Source: Chytridium lagenaria (Eukaryota; Chytridiomycota; Chytridiomycetes; Chytridiales; Chytridiaceae). From it: a DNA stretch of 64,000 nucleotides. The stretch is from NCBI GenBank assembly GCA_025449115.1, contig JAHLKC010000159.1:20587-84586 (forward strand). Reading direction: 5' to 3'. Positions 42,710-54,044 of this stretch are shown piece after piece; the first letter of the stretch is position 1, and each line of letters begins with the position of its first letter. Below the pieces are notes generated by a model. That model made no database searches and was not told where the DNA came from. It was given only the letters and a program-made list of their open reading frames with translations. The position numbers and the translations under genes were made by a program.

Positions 42710-45700
42710 TAAACAAAAGTAAGATGACCATAACGCGCCAGGAGCTGACAAGAGACCCCACGTTGAATGGAAAACAAAGACGGCGGAAAATAAAACGCTC
42801 GGCAACCGCAGCACGGAGAAGCTCATGCTGCTGATAAACACGCTGCAAGCGTGTTAACAAGGTAATGGCGGCCGAGCCCAAATGGCCAAACGAATCAAAA
42901 AACAAACGGAATAAAAGCATAACCATGAGCAGAGCAAGCATCCACGTACTTCTGACATTTTTGCGCCTCACGCAGCACGACGGCAGAACCAGGACGAAAA
43001 ACACCGAGGGATTGCGAGGCTTGGAGAGGGGAAGTACCGGAAAAGGTCAACCAAGGCATGACGCCCGGCCAACCAAGAAGGGAAGAGAACATCAGCGGGG
43101 CGGAGGGCAACACCAGAAGACGAGGGGACGGAGAGGTAGGCCGGGTCAGGAGTGCACGCAACACCAGCCATACGGGCAATAGAAACCAAGCAATCACGGA
43201 CCAAGTTATGCCGCATAGCAAGACCAAAGCCGGCATGTGTGGAAATCTCTGGGCACGCTCCGTGGACTCTAAGTCCATAGGAGGAGATCACAAGATGTCA
43301 TTACATGTCTAATAAAGATTAGCAGTAACAAGTCTACTCATTAAAGAGCTATTACACTCAATGTTAGTAGTATGAATTTAAGGTGTGAGGATGAAGTGAT
43401 TCTAATGGGGTTTTTTCTAAGGGTTTCCAACAATGCCGATCAATGAAGATACTAGGGTGACAAAGCTCTAAGCTATGTCTAACAACCATTCTGGTGTCAA
43501 TCTACAAGACTCTTCCAACAACTCTTTTATATAACCCATTACCTATGCAAACCAGCAGTCAAGTCGTATTTCCACGCGCTCCCAGGTGGTGGAGTCGTTT
43601 CAGGACTCAATGGCATGCATAAGAGGGGGAATAGCGTAGCGTACTTGCCTGTCATCGTCCATGAGCATCAGGAGGGGCATTGAAGGAGTTCTCATTCAAG
43701 AGCATGTCACAACATCCCGTGCCATGGTACACTTTACGACTTAATTAAAACAGGGCCCATTCCAAGTAAGAGGCAGATAGAAAGACATGGTGTCATATAA
43801 GCAATGTGGGGGGAAGATCATGCACAAACAGGACAGGATATGATGATTTTTGTGGGGACAACTTCTCTCTCAGTTTATTATTAATTTTGCTGCTGTAAAT
43901 AAGTTAGTCAAAAAAGGATATAGTAAACAACAAAACAAACAAGAAACGAGAAAAATATAAACAATAAACACATAAACCCCTATATACATAAGTACGTCTG
44001 CTCGTTCCTAACGCGCCTATATAACTTTAAACAAATACGCATTAGTGACGTCAGTCGTAATTTGACAACAAAGAATCATCATATAAGAGAACACGTACTC
44101 TTGGAAATATAAGTGACGCCTAGGCTAAGACAATCATTTATAGTCATTATATCTTTTATTTATAGTAAAATATATCACGTGAAATATAAGAGAACCTTCA
44201 ATATTTCACACATGGCAATGGAGAGCATGGTCACCAAAAGCATCCAAGGGCATGCGACAAGCGGGGAGGGGGCAGAGGGGCGGAGAGGAGGAAAGGGCGA
44301 CAAGAGGGAGCAGAGGAATAAGGAGGCGATAACGAGCAATGGCACGGAACTCAGGTGGAGAGAGAGTTTGACACAGGCCAGCAATCGGGAGAGCCAACCA
44401 GAAATCAGGAGCGTGGGAGGTGGACAGGGAACGAAGGAGCGGCATGACGGGGAAAACAACAACGTGAGGGTGAGCATGGATGGAGAGAAGTTTCGAATCA
44501 TAGAACACGGTAGCCAAAAATTGTTGGGGTTTTGGGGAGGCAACCAGGCCAGAAACGAAATCCTCACGGGAAGGCACACCAAACGCCAGGGTGAAGGCGT
44601 CAACCACCGCAGAGACACCCGGACAAGGGGGAGCAGGGTGAGAGGAAAGTAAAGACAACTGAAGGGGGAGAGTTTGATGAACAGAGGCCAAATACGCAAA
44701 TGCCGAGAGATCACCCGCAGAAGTAACGCCAAGCCCGCCAAGGGTTAACGGAAGCGTGGCAATCTCAAACTGAAGCTCACCAAAACCACCCGCAGCTTGC
44801 ACCACAATATCAGCCAGAGCATCATGTAACCGAGCGTCGAAGACGGAAACAACATCAGAGAGGAGCGTAGGGGGAGTCGTACGGAGCGCATACAGCAACT
44901 TCTGCGCGCTGAGGCAGGAACGAAGAAGGAGGAGTTGCAGCTGGGGGTCTTCAAGCTCAGCGAGACGTGCAAGAAGGCCCACAGTTTTGTCGATACGGTG
45001 ACGGAGGAGGCCCTGACGAAAGGTGACGGAACGGAAACAGCGGCCCCAAGGATTTTAACCCCATCAGGCTTGATGGAAAACGGGTGGAGGGCCACGGGCA
45101 GATCAGAACGTACAAGATCCGGCCAAAAAACTCCAGCTTGGACTCGTTGAGGTGGAGACCCAGGGGAGGGCCAAAACGACGGAAAAACTCCAAGACATGC
45201 ACCAGTACCGGAGCGGGAGCAACAATAGTCCCATCATCGAGAAACCACCCGGAGAACAGCAAAGGGGGCGAAGGGGAGTCCAGCGGCAGGACCAAAGCCA
45301 AGTAGTGCGGAAGACCCAGAAGAAGGACATGAAGAACAAGAGCAAACATCAACGGCCCCAAGGGGTCACCCTGATGCACCCCCGACGTAGACAAAAGGAC
45401 CGCGGACCCCACGTATAATTGAGCCGCAGAACTGTAACAATACTCAACCCAAGCGGCGATAGAGGGGCAAAACCGGCGGACAGCCGCAAAAAGAGACTGA
45501 CGATCCACCTCATTAAAGGCATTGCGGAAGTCGACCAAGAAAGCAGCCGTGCCAGGGGGTACATCATCAGACTCCAAGAGCCGCTGTAAGGCATGGAGCA
45601 CCGCCTCACCCCCACCACGCACACCCACGCCAAGCTGATGATGAGTTTGCAAGAGAACAGACACAGGCCCAATGACGGAGGCAACAGCCAACTTAGAGAC

Positions 45701-46555
45701 CAGGCGACGGAAAATGCAGCCAACCGCAATAGGGCGAACATCCTGCGCCCCACCAGGTTTGAGGAGGGCGGTCAAAGGGGCACTCGCAAGGTAAGGCGCT
45801 AAACAAACAGGGGCCTGCCCAGCCAAGAGCAAATTGCCAACCGCAGCAAGGCCGGCTAAGAACACACCGCGGTGTAACAACAGCAGCGGAACCCATCGCA
45901 TCCAAAAGATGTTGAGCCCGCAGCCCATCGCGACCACAAGCCGTGCCTTTAGGGAAAGACTGGAGAGCTCGAAGAACATCGGCATCCACCAAACCTGAAC
46001 GGAAGGAGGAGGCACCGAAGACGGAACCGGCAAGGAGCAAAAAGGGTTCTTAGCCGACAACCGCGCAAGAGTATCCTCGCTGGGTAGCAACGCCAGGGGA
46101 GGACAAAGCACGCACCGCAGCCCCAAACTGACCATCACACAACTTAAGCCGCGCGCGGCGAAGCTGCAGCGTAGAGGAGGGGGAGGTAGGAAGAGCATGT
46201 GCGGGAAGCGGCGAAAGAGGGAAAGTGGCAAAGACATCTTCGAGAAGGAGGAGGATACCATCAGGGGCGGCATGCCACGTAGCCAGCGCAGCGCGAATAG
46301 CGGCAGGTTGGCAACTACGATTACTGTGACGAGGGACGCGGCGGAGAACACACATAGGGAACAACAACCACCAAACCCAGGCAGCGACAGAGGAGGGAGA
46401 AGCAACAATGGCATCCATGCAGGCACGATAAGCATCAGCGACAGGGAGGCGCACCGCGCGAGGCAAACTACGAACCGTAGGGACTTGACGACGAAAAAAG
46501 CATTTTCAAGCAAAACAGCATCCAAGGTGACGGCGACGGAAGACCCCGACAACAC
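42710..46555 (-). CDS. RLE element reverse transcriptase and endonuclease, split by a solo LTR
   Basis: Reverse transcriptase motifs on the minus strand: DVRPIAVGCIFRRLVSKLA (45720), FLVDFRNAFNEVDRQSLFAA (45530), SGVHQGDPLGPLMFALVLH (45370), and the catalytic FLDDGTIV (45230), with L in place of the usual A of YADD. After a frame change come VVQAAGGFGELQFEIATLPL and TLGGLGVTSAGDLSAFAYLA, typical of this group. The C-terminus has a Cys-Cys-His-His/Cys finger ending GDHALHC at 44215, is cut by the LTR, and resumes in the same frame with HAGFGLAMRHNLVRD (43235), then ALRPADVLFPSWLAGRHALV, the restriction-like endonuclease core, and CQKYVDACSAHGYAFIPFVF. Such enzymes nick the target and prime reverse transcription there. 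Frame changes near 44960 and 43020 also break it. Confidence 0.8.
43238..44210. mobile_element. Solo LTR, 973 bp, in the RLE element ORF
   Basis: The segment starts TGTGGAAATC and ends ATATTTCACA, so it has TG...CA ends with imperfect inverted TGTG-AAAT termini, and is flanked by a direct repeat CATG (43234-43237 and 44211-44214). Removing the segment and one CATG restores the host ORF without a break. It contains no protein-coding frame, has AATAAA near 43313 and AT-rich sequence near 44000-44170. This is what is left when an LTR retrotransposon recombines between its two LTRs. Orientation and superfamily are not clear; a 4-bp duplication would suit Ty1/Copia or Ty3/Gypsy equally poorly or well. 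Confidence 0.75.
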
Positions 46556-46599
46556 AGAAGGAGGGACGTCGGGAAAGGCACGAGAGGAAGGGGAAGGCG

Positions 46600-48193
46600 G
46601 GGAGAGACCATGAATCAGTTGATCCGGCAGCCAAGCCGAAGAACACCCACTACCAGGGCAGGTGGAACGAGCAGCAGCCTTAGCAGCAAAGAACCGACGA
46701 CAGCTGCAGCAGAAACACGAGGGCGAGGAGGAGCAAGAAGACAGAGAAAGGCGGCATGGACAGTAGGGTTCAACAAATGAGAGGCCAAGGCATCCGTACG
46801 GTGGGAAGACATAATGTGGGAACGCAACGCGATCACGGCCCTTAAAGCCGCGCCCGATTATCAGAGCAGTGGGAGCGAAAGGGGCAATGAAGGACGTCTA
46901 TGTCATCATCGTCTCCAACTCCCCCGACTCCAAGGCCCTGGGAGGAGCGACCCTGGGAAGGGGCGGGACGGAGGCCAGTGGGGCTGGTGGTAAAGGCGGC
47001 GGACGAAGCCGACCCGACCAACGGAGGCGATGGAACTGGGAAAACCGCCAAGTGCGCTGGTAGTTTGCCGAGGAGACTGGAGGCTGAGCTGCAGGCCCTT
47101 GTGCACCACCGCCTGCTGCAGGTCCACGGGGAGGTCCTCCAGAATGGAGTCGGCCAGCTGACGGAAGCCGGCGGAACGATAAATGCGGGCACGGCGCTGC
47201 ACCACAGCTGCTGCAATCCGAGTGTAGTCCGGGTCCGACAGAGGAGGCAAGAGCGGGAGCAACGGCTCCTGGGCAATGGCGGCTTGCAATTGAGGGGTAA
47301 GGGGCAAGAACAAACACCTCCACGGCATGAGGGCGACGAGAGCCCACAAACGAAAGCATCTTGATGGCCTCGGCGGGATCCCAAACGACTGAGTCAAGAG
47401 CATGGTGACAGCGGTCCGGAGGTCGTTCTGAGCGGCACGGGAGAGACGCGGCAACGGGAGGAGGCCGTGAAACAACGGGGTGGAGGCCGGGACAGGAGAC
47501 GAGGGAGCAGCTAAGATCAGTGCAACTTTCTCCGCGGCGGAAAGCGTCGGGGCCAGCAACTGCGATTTCCATTGCTGTTGAGCTTCGAGGCGCTGTTTCT
47601 CCCAGGCATCGCGGTGGGCCTCCTGAGCCAAGCGGCGGGACTCCTGCTGTCGACGAGAAGCGGCTTGCTGAGCCTGCTGACTGGGGGGCGAGGCCGAAGG
47701 ACCGTCACGGCTTTGTAGGAAAGTGGCACCGGCGGGGCCAAGGGCGGGAAGGCGTCGGCATCCAACGGAGGGGCAGCGGCCGGGTGGCAGTGGGCAAGGG
47801 CGGACCAGAAGGTGGCGGAGGCGGACGGTCCGCCAAGGTGGGGACACGAGTCGACGACGCTACTTGAGCCAGACGGCCTTCCAAGTCGAGTATGTGAGCC
47901 TGCAACGCGGCTTCCTTCTGCTGCCAACGGCTCCGTTCCAGGTCCCACGTCTTCAGAAGCTCCGCCAAGTTGGACTCCTGTTTCTGTTGGGCTGCTTGAT
48001 GCTGACTCGCTAATTGCTCGAAGCGGGTAGTGAGAGCGGCTTCCTGTTTGGAGAACATCAGCTGCACGGCGGACTCCATGCGGGCTTGCAGGGACTGGAC
48101 GGCTGCGGTCAGGGCTTCCGGGCATTCTGCCATAGGGCTGTCGACGCGACGCTTCTTGGAGGGGGAAGGAGGGATGAAGGATGCCACGGTCAA
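46600..48193 (-). CDS. RLE element N-terminal region: coiled coil and finger-like part
   Basis: Minus-strand frame open from about 48193 without an ATG at its start; the first in-frame ATG gives MAECPEALTAAVQSLQARME. SKKRRVDS near the start is a nuclear-signal-like cluster. A coiled coil follows (FSKQEAALTTRFEQLASQHQ; TWDLERSRWQQKEAALQAHI). In another frame from about 47590 come LSAAEKVALILAAPSSPVPA, LQAAIAQEPLLPLLPPLSDP and DYTRIAAAVVQRRARIYRSA, and near 46890-46760 a His/Cys stretch, ALRSHIMSSHRTDALASHLL, that resembles a zinc finger. This part should bind element RNA and/or target DNA. It is the gag-like or N-terminal segment of the element; whether it is a separate ORF from the reverse transcriptase cannot be decided with the frame breaks. 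Confidence 0.55.
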
Positions 48194-48270
48194 GGGGTGT
48201 GATGTGATGAAGGGATGAGTGGAGGGGGGAGTTCAGATGATGCAGGGAGGGGTTGTCAAAAAAACTTCAT

Positions 48271-49940
48271 GTCATTTCTTCCTTTCTTTTAAAATTCTCA
48301 GTGCCTTCCCATAAATTCGTCTTTCTTTTCACACTCTTACCTTTTCGCATTCCCTTTTCTCTATCAACACATCCCGGAAGACACATCCTAGAGGAATGCA
48401 CTTCTGCGGTAGTCAAGAGCAAGGAGCCTTCGAATCCTTTCAGCTTCCAAACAACGTACCACATATCGATTCGGCCGCACCCCCATTCCACGTCTCACCA
48501 TTCCTCGGGACGCTTAAATGACATCAGAGATCGCGAGAAGCCAATGGGCTGCCCAATAGGAGACGATAGGGGAAGGAAAAGATGGACTCCAGTTGCCCAC
48601 TGGGCTGCCCAGTGTCCTGGTGAGGCAAAAGGTTGCCATTCACCCCGCTCACAGAATCAGCAGAAAAAAAAATGGCCCCACTTTGTTCTGGGGTTGAACG
48701 GAGGTGTGGGGTCCCAGCGCTTATCAGCATTCATCCGTTTGTCGTGCAGGATTGTTGGATGCATAAAAAAGATGTCTCCAAAAAGAGTTTTCAAGTTGCC
48801 ATCTCTACTGCATGATATAAGTAAGAAAAAGATAAAAGTAAGGAAGACGTGTGGCATGTCGACGAGCAGGCAGTAAAATGAGTTCTTTACGACATGTATA
48901 GAGATAGATATTATCTTACGTTTGATGTGTTTGATGTAGTCCTTACGTCTTATTGAAGGTTGGTTGTAAAGATATGCTGCACGTCAGAAGCTTAGGAAAG
49001 TACATCTCACCAATAAACAAATTAAAAGGCCATCGACTGCAGCAATGTTTCTCCACCATCAACCTGCTACTCGTATGAGCGTCATTACCTCTTTTAACGC
49101 GTATCCGTTACTCTCGCGTCGTTCTTCCTTCATCGATTTCGGTGGGGAGCAAAGGCTGTCCCCTTGGTGGTGGTGGTGAAGCCAACAAAATTTTCGAACC
49201 AACGAGTATACAAACCTTTCAGGACCCAACTGCCCTCTGCATTCTCACCCGAACTTTTACTACCTGCATTTTCAATCCTCGACTCCCTTGCCGCACTCCA
49301 GTCACCGAAGCCACAGGCTACGCTTTCTGCATTGCATCACTCTCAAGGCATCATCATCATCCAGCATTTGTTATTAAATCACCATCATCTTTCCACAAGC
49401 ATCAGCATCTTTCAGGCATCCTTTGCACGCTCACGCCGTTTGGACCATTTAACTTCAGAGAATCCATAAGTCCGTTTCTATCTACACAGGTAAGCAGCAG
49501 TGATCCGTCCATCTTTTCATCCCCGCTCCATCCATCTGTCCCCTTCATGAGCATTCTACACTTTCGGACTTAACTGTTTGGGAGGGAGTGAAGGGTGTCT
49601 TTCTAGAGGGATCGCGACAGTTCTAGTGGCGAAAGGGTTTCCTTAGCCATTCCAGTAACGCGCCTCTCAACATGCGTGCTCATCCGCTATTGGAAGGGAG
49701 TTTGGAAGGGACAGATGTAAATCCCTACATCGAATGACTCGAAAAAGTCAGTGGCGAAACACCCATGGGTCTTGGATAGAGCCACACCCTCTGCCTTTTC
49801 ATAACTGTGCCGCCGCGAAACTCTTATTTTGTGGTCGTTCAGTTTCCATCCCTCAAGTTGCTTTTCCTCCACAGCATTCACTCATAAAAAGACGCCCTAG
49901 TTCCCACCTCTATTTTTCACAACTTTTAACGTAAACAAAA
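48271..49940. other. Region upstream of the Ser/Pro-rich gene; no gene seen
   Basis: Between the RLE element and the gene at 49941. Frames on the plus strand at 48253-48876 and 49142-49573 are open but compositionally random and without motif. CATAAAAAGACG at 49882, about 60 bp before the next ATG, is a possible weak TATA-like element. Confidence 0.4.
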
Positions 49941-50762
49941 ATGCAGCCTCTCCCACTTGGTCTTTCCACATCGTCACCCCTCAAGACATCAGCTCAAGGC
50001 TTCTCTGCTTTTGATCTATCCATCGCCGCATCCTCTCTCGACTACTCTCAACTTCAAACAATAATGCAATCTTCACCCTCCTCCATCGACATCTACCCCA
50101 TCGCACCTGCTGCGGAGCGCCACGCACATCCCAAGAAGAAGGCCTGCTTGGGCTCTCCCTCAAGAGCTGGTCGGAGCTCATTCGCGTCTCCTGTTCTCTG
50201 TGTCCGTGGTGAGATTGCGACTTCACCTACAACGACATCATCCAACACCACTCCCATATTGACCAACGTCAGCCTCAAGTCCATCCGCACTCCAATGACC
50301 CCTGACTCTATAACCCGACCCAAGCAAGAACCTTCAGCAATGAAGGCGGATACATTGGAGGGTGCTGGCATGTTGTTGGCGGCCGCGGCGCTTCTCAACT
50401 ACACTGGTGAGGAAGATTCGGACGTCTCCTCCCCATTCTCCAACTTTAACGATGACGACGTGGACTTTTATGAACATCAAGCTGAGGTCCGGATTTCATC
50501 ATCGTCTGCGTCTGTATCCTCAGATTCGCAGGTCGGAGACTTGGATGACATGGAGCTACGCACCATGACTCCGATCCTCTCTGTGGAGTATAATCCTAGG
50601 AAGAGGTACGCTTCGGCTTCGCCTTCTGTGCCGTCCACCCCACCGAACACCCCTGGTGGACGTAGTATGGCAGTGTGCAGCATTGAGTTGGAGCGAAGAC
50701 TTCGGGCTGTAGTTAGGAAGCAGCTCAAGGTATCTCACGATGCCGGTCTGATCTCCGTATAG
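49941..50762 (+). CDS. Hypothetical Ser/Pro-rich protein with SP/TP sites, intact
   Basis: Single-exon gene of 273 residues, ATG at 49941 in an A-rich start context (ACAAAAATGC), stop at 50760-50762. The protein is largely disordered, rich in Ser, Pro and Thr, with many proline-directed phosphorylation sites (SLKSIRTPMTPDSITRP; ASASPSVPSTPPNTPGGR) and basic clusters HAHPKKKA and PRKRYAS. Short ordered parts are GAGMLLAAAALLNYTGEEDS in the middle and a C-terminal helix SIELERRLRAVVRKQLKVSH. This looks like a nuclear, cell-cycle- or nutrient-kinase-regulated factor, but I recognise no DNA-binding domain and the role is inference. It has no frame break, unlike many neighbours. A T-rich 3' flank follows. 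Confidence 0.75.
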   Translation: MQPLPLGLSTSSPLKTSAQGFSAFDLSIAASSLDYSQLQTIMQSSPSSIDIYPIAPAAERHAHPKKKACLGSPSRAGRSSFASPVLCVRGEIATSPTTTSSNTTPILTNVSLKSIRTPMTPDSITRPKQEPSAMKADTLEGAGMLLAAAALLNYTGEEDSDVSSPFSNFNDDDVDFYEHQAEVRISSSSASVSSDSQVGDLDDMELRTMTPILSVEYNPRKRYASASPSVPSTPPNTPGGRSMAVCSIELERRLRAVVRKQLKVSHDAGLISV

Positions 50763-51282
50763 CCCTTCCCTCCCATCACCTTTAAAGTTTGTAAAGATCC
50801 GAGTATTTCTTTCTTTGACCTTCACTCATTTGCTTTTTATATCTGCTTGGCATTTACCCATTCAGATGCCTGTTCATATGTTTATTCTCCCCTGCAATTT
50901 TGTAAAGAACGTGTTTTGTTTTTTGTTTTTGTTAACCTGGGTTTTGAAGGAGATGCTCGGATTGTTTACCCCCCAATTGTATCTGCAGATCCTTACCCCA
51001 CTTTGTTGTTAAGATTTTGCTGTAAGCTTGTAAAGCTTCACTTATTTATCCCTTGCGGTTGTATGTTTGTTTGTCTCATAAAAGAGAATGTTATTATAAA
51101 AAAATTTGGTTTTATTGGTTTTATTGGTTACATAGTGTTTTTTATCTTTATTGGGTGTTCTTTAGTATTGTTTTTGATACGTTACGCTGTGTCGAGTCTC
51201 TACAGTTTCATCAAACAAAGTACATACATCATCTTTGGTCAGTTCCACTCAAAATCTTTATTACAAATCACCATGGCTTCAA
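50763..51282. other. T-rich 3' flank
   Basis: T-rich sequence after the Ser/Pro-rich gene. A hydrophobic plus-strand frame (50847-51380) arises from T-rich composition and runs into the antisense of the next gene; not taken as real. Confidence 0.5.
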
Positions 51283-52080
51283 TTAAGCAAAGAGCGCAAG
51301 AAACACGCCGTACAACGCGATATGAAGCGTATCAAACTGCGTTCTGGTTCCCACCGAAGCACCGTCCCCACCAAATGTGACCTTTGGATTTTTCAATGTC
51401 GCCGTGGAACCTCCAGCGTCACGTGTATCTCCTGCGATCGCGATATCCTGCGACGATGCCATCATCACCGTAGAGGCTCCATCTGCGGAAACCGAGTTTA
51501 AAGATGAAACACTGGGAGGTGGGGTGTAGAACGTTGCGGAAAAGGAAGGTGTGTTGGAGGGCGATATGGTGGGAAGGGAGGATGTAGGTGATGCGGGTGA
51601 AGAGGTGAAGATGTCGGATGTTGTGTATCCTTGAGCGACGAGAGCGGCGACACCCTTGAAAAAGTGATGTCAGGACGTTGTATGAAGGAAATATTTTGAT
51701 ACCTGGCACGATGCTGAGACGCGAAGTTTTGATTCTGTTTATGTAATTGTAGCTGCTTGTCCTCAGGGCAAAGGCGTACATTGCATGGCGTCCTGCATCA
51801 AGTAAGCAATTCATTAATTAAAGTAAGAAATAAGTAAACAAAACAAAAAAAGAAAAAAACGAAAAATAAAAGTTACCGTAGAAGTCCTACACAAACACCA
51901 TAATACTCCAAGTCGGTGTATCTGTCACCATATCGTTACATGAAGCCTGCGCCAGAGACGCCGTATTAGCGCACGCAGAGTACTCGACTGATCGTTTGCA
52001 AGCGTCAACGTTTTGGTGGTGATGGTGAGGTATATGAGGAGAGGGAGGAAGGACGTGGGGTTTAGGATATGAAGGAGCAT
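51283..52080 (-). CDS. Secreted GPI-anchored protein with N-terminal cysteines
   Basis: Minus-strand gene of about three exons. The ATG at 52078-52080 starts a signal peptide, MLLHILNPTSFLPLLIYLTI. After a frame change near 52010 the mature part reads DACKRSVEYSACANTASLAQ and ASCNDMVTDTPTWSIMVFV. Exon 2 (about 51795-51705) has TPCNVRLCPEDKQLQLHKQN, and exon 3 GVAALVAQGYTTSDIFTSSP, then a Ser/Thr/Pro-rich stalk (SSLPTISPSNTPSFSATFYT) and a C-terminal hydrophobic tail TLHIALYGVFLALFA, preceded by small residues, as expected for a GPI-attachment signal. Spaced cysteines, a Ser/Thr stalk and a GPI signal are the usual plan of fungal cell-wall or surface proteins. The family is not recognised; the cysteine spacing is not CFEM. 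Confidence 0.6.
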
Positions 52081-52528
52081 TTAGTGTGGTATGGTGGAGG
52101 ATACTTGCTTTTAAAGGCGTTAGGGTTGATCAATGTGCGAAGTTGATCATCAGTGACGCGCGTTCGCGTTTGAGTTTTGATCAATGGTGGAAAGAGGAAC
52201 AATGAAAATAATGATGGAAAGAAGAAAAGGTATAAAGTTGAAAACTGAGAATACAACAAAGAAGCGCGTAGGATAACGTTTTTTTAGAATAAGAAAAAAA
52301 GGACAGAAATTAGAACAAAAATTCAGGAGTTAATCCAATACTCATGTCCGAATCGGACTAACATGATCATCCTGACAATCCAACACAAGAGTCATCGTCT
52401 TTGCCACCAAACAAAGGGGGGACACCTTCATCCCCACGTGAGGATCATTTGTCGCCTTAAAAAACCCCCGTCAGTTCGATACCCCTCTCTCCAACAAACT
52501 CTCCAATTCCCATCATCACATTCAAAAT
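52081..52528. other. Divergent promoter region
   Basis: Lies between the GPI-protein start (minus) and the CYTH-gene start (plus). No clear TATA box or RNA gene seen. Confidence 0.35.
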
Positions 52529-53589
52529 ATGCACATCCGTCGCCCAACGTCATCAGCCTCTCTCCTCCTCTCCACACGCCCCAACTTCCACATCCTACCC
52601 ATCCATCGCCTCATCTCCATCTCCACCCCGGAACCATCAACATTCCACAGCCCAAAAGACCCTTTCGGCCTTCCCCGTCCCACCCCACCATCCCCATACG
52701 CCGCCATGTCCAACACCCCATCCGGTACAACGCGTCACAAAAAACTCAAACTCAAGCTCGCCTCTTCTCCGCCTTGATCTTCAACGCGCAGAACATATCC
52801 TGTGTGTCAGGGAAAAGGGAGCAGGGTTTCGTTGTTTAAAACATTTGGATCGGTTCTTTGATGGTGTAGAGGGACAATTGTGAGTTGTTTGTTGAGAAGT
52901 TGCTCATCGTGGGTACAGGTGGAACCATTATAAGACTGTTCTTCGGTTAAGGCAATCGTCATGGTTACCGCAACGGCTTGTGGAGCCTGGAGTCAGGGAT
53001 TCGCCACCGGCTGATAGATTTCTTCTTACGCTAAAGACCGACACCGAAGTCAAAGATGGAGTTTACCATGCTTTTGAGGTAAATAGTCTTCTTTATATGA
53101 CCTCAAGATTGACATTGGAAAAAAACAGGAGGACATCCACATCAACCGATCTGTTGCCGAAGATATCATCCAACACCCCGACGACATCAAATCATGGGAA
53201 CATCAGTAAATGCATTACCTTCATCGTTTTTTCATAACCCCACTACATCAACAGCCACCCATTCTTATCAAGCCTTGTCGATCGTTTCAACCTCTCCAAC
53301 GGTGGTTTAAAACCCATTGGCGCGTTAACAAGCATCCGAACGCGTCTCGCGTTTGACGGTGATTTCTTGGATTTAGATGAGATCAGGTACCCGTTTGGAA
53401 CGGAATGGGCTATCGAGATTGAGACGAGGGATCCAAAGAGAGCTGAGGAGGCAATGTAAGTTTTGGTTTCGTTTTAATCGCTGATAGGGTGTTGGATGTA
53501 GGAAAGGAATATTGGAATCTGCGCGGATTCCGTTTGCGAAGAGCAAGAGGTCGAGGTTTGAGAATTTGAGGGAAGGCACCGTCGCCTGA
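52529..53589 (+). CDS. CYTH/TTM-fold phosphatase-like protein
   Basis: CYTH (triphosphate tunnel metalloenzyme) fold, a family that hydrolyses thiamine triphosphate, inorganic triphosphate or related compounds. ATG at 52529 begins MHIRRPTSSASLLLSTRPNF, Arg/Ser-rich and possibly a mitochondrial presequence; a second ATG lies at 52705. Family-like blocks follow: LDRFFDGVEGQL before an intron, WNHYKTVLRLRQSSWLPQRL, DRFLLTLKTDTEVKDGVYHA, after an intron DIHINRSVAEDIIQHPDDIK, then VDRFNLSNGGLKPIGALTSI, RTRLAFDGDFLDLDEIRYPF, GTEWAIEIETRDPKRAEEAM, and IPFAKSKRSRFENLRE with a stop at 53587-53589. RTRL, the LDLDE strand, the EIE strand and the SKRS ending are the usual tunnel residues. The N-terminal ExExK signature is not visible; RHKKLKLKLASS stands in its place. 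One frame change near 52775. Confidence 0.65.
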
Positions 53590-54044
53590 TGTTATGTGTA
53601 CTGGTCATATTTTCATCTTCCTTGAACAAGAGCTGGAATGAATGGTTTTGTATTTTCATCCCCAGATGTTTCAACTATTGTGTTTTCACATGTATCATAC
53701 TTTTCAAAAGGTTTTTTACCTTACGTTTGCGGCCTCTCCTTATATTGCAATGCATCCAATAAACTAAGTCATGTTCAATAATGTGTATGAAAGATACGGT
53801 GTTTCTTCTTCTAGAAAACCGTAGATGATTCTGCATAGATGAGCATGTTCAAGTATTCAAATATGAAAGAGAACAACAAAAGTTTTTAAATTGTGGTGAG
53901 GGTATCCATCGATTATAAATGAGGGGTAGTAGCAAACAGAGAAAAACAAACGGCTTCCAAACGAGAAGCAGATACCAAAAAAAAAGGGAGAAAAAAAAAA
54001 AAGGTAAACAACATGCGAAAAAAAAGGCCACATTATAATATATC
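53590..54044. other. Convergent intergenic region
   Basis: Holds the 3' flanks of the CYTH gene and of the arrestin gene. A-rich near 53980-54020. No other feature seen. Confidence 0.4.

Larger units (their letters stand above)
42683..48270 (-). mobile_element. Second non-LTR retrotransposon, restriction-like endonuclease type, interrupted by a solo LTR
   Basis: Minus-strand element between an 11-bp direct repeat AAAAACTTCAT (42683-42693 and 48260-48270), taken as its target-site duplication; the element is about 42694-48259. It is GC-rich compared with its flanks. A coiled-coil first region (from 48193), zinc-finger-like and helical middle regions (48000-46600), a reverse transcriptase (46550-44960) and a C-terminal CCHC plus restriction-like endonuclease region (44300-42710) can be followed. 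Unlike the neighbouring LINE it has no poly-A tail: the minus-strand end reads TTTAATTTGTGTTCCCTTCG. RPIAVG and FLDDG in the reverse transcriptase and the RPADV endonuclease motif place it among early-branching RLE-type elements (R2/Utopia-like). The ORF is split at 44210 by a 973-bp LTR and by several indels. Confidence 0.8.

Noticed and set aside
44113..48876. Several plus-strand frames of 60-207 residues
   Set aside because: They are antisense to the RLE retrotransposon, whose GC-rich coding strand leaves few stops on the other strand.
50847..51380. Hydrophobic plus-strand frame of 177 residues
   Set aside because: It lies in a T-rich 3' flank, has no membrane-protein organisation, and its end is antisense to the GPI-protein exon.
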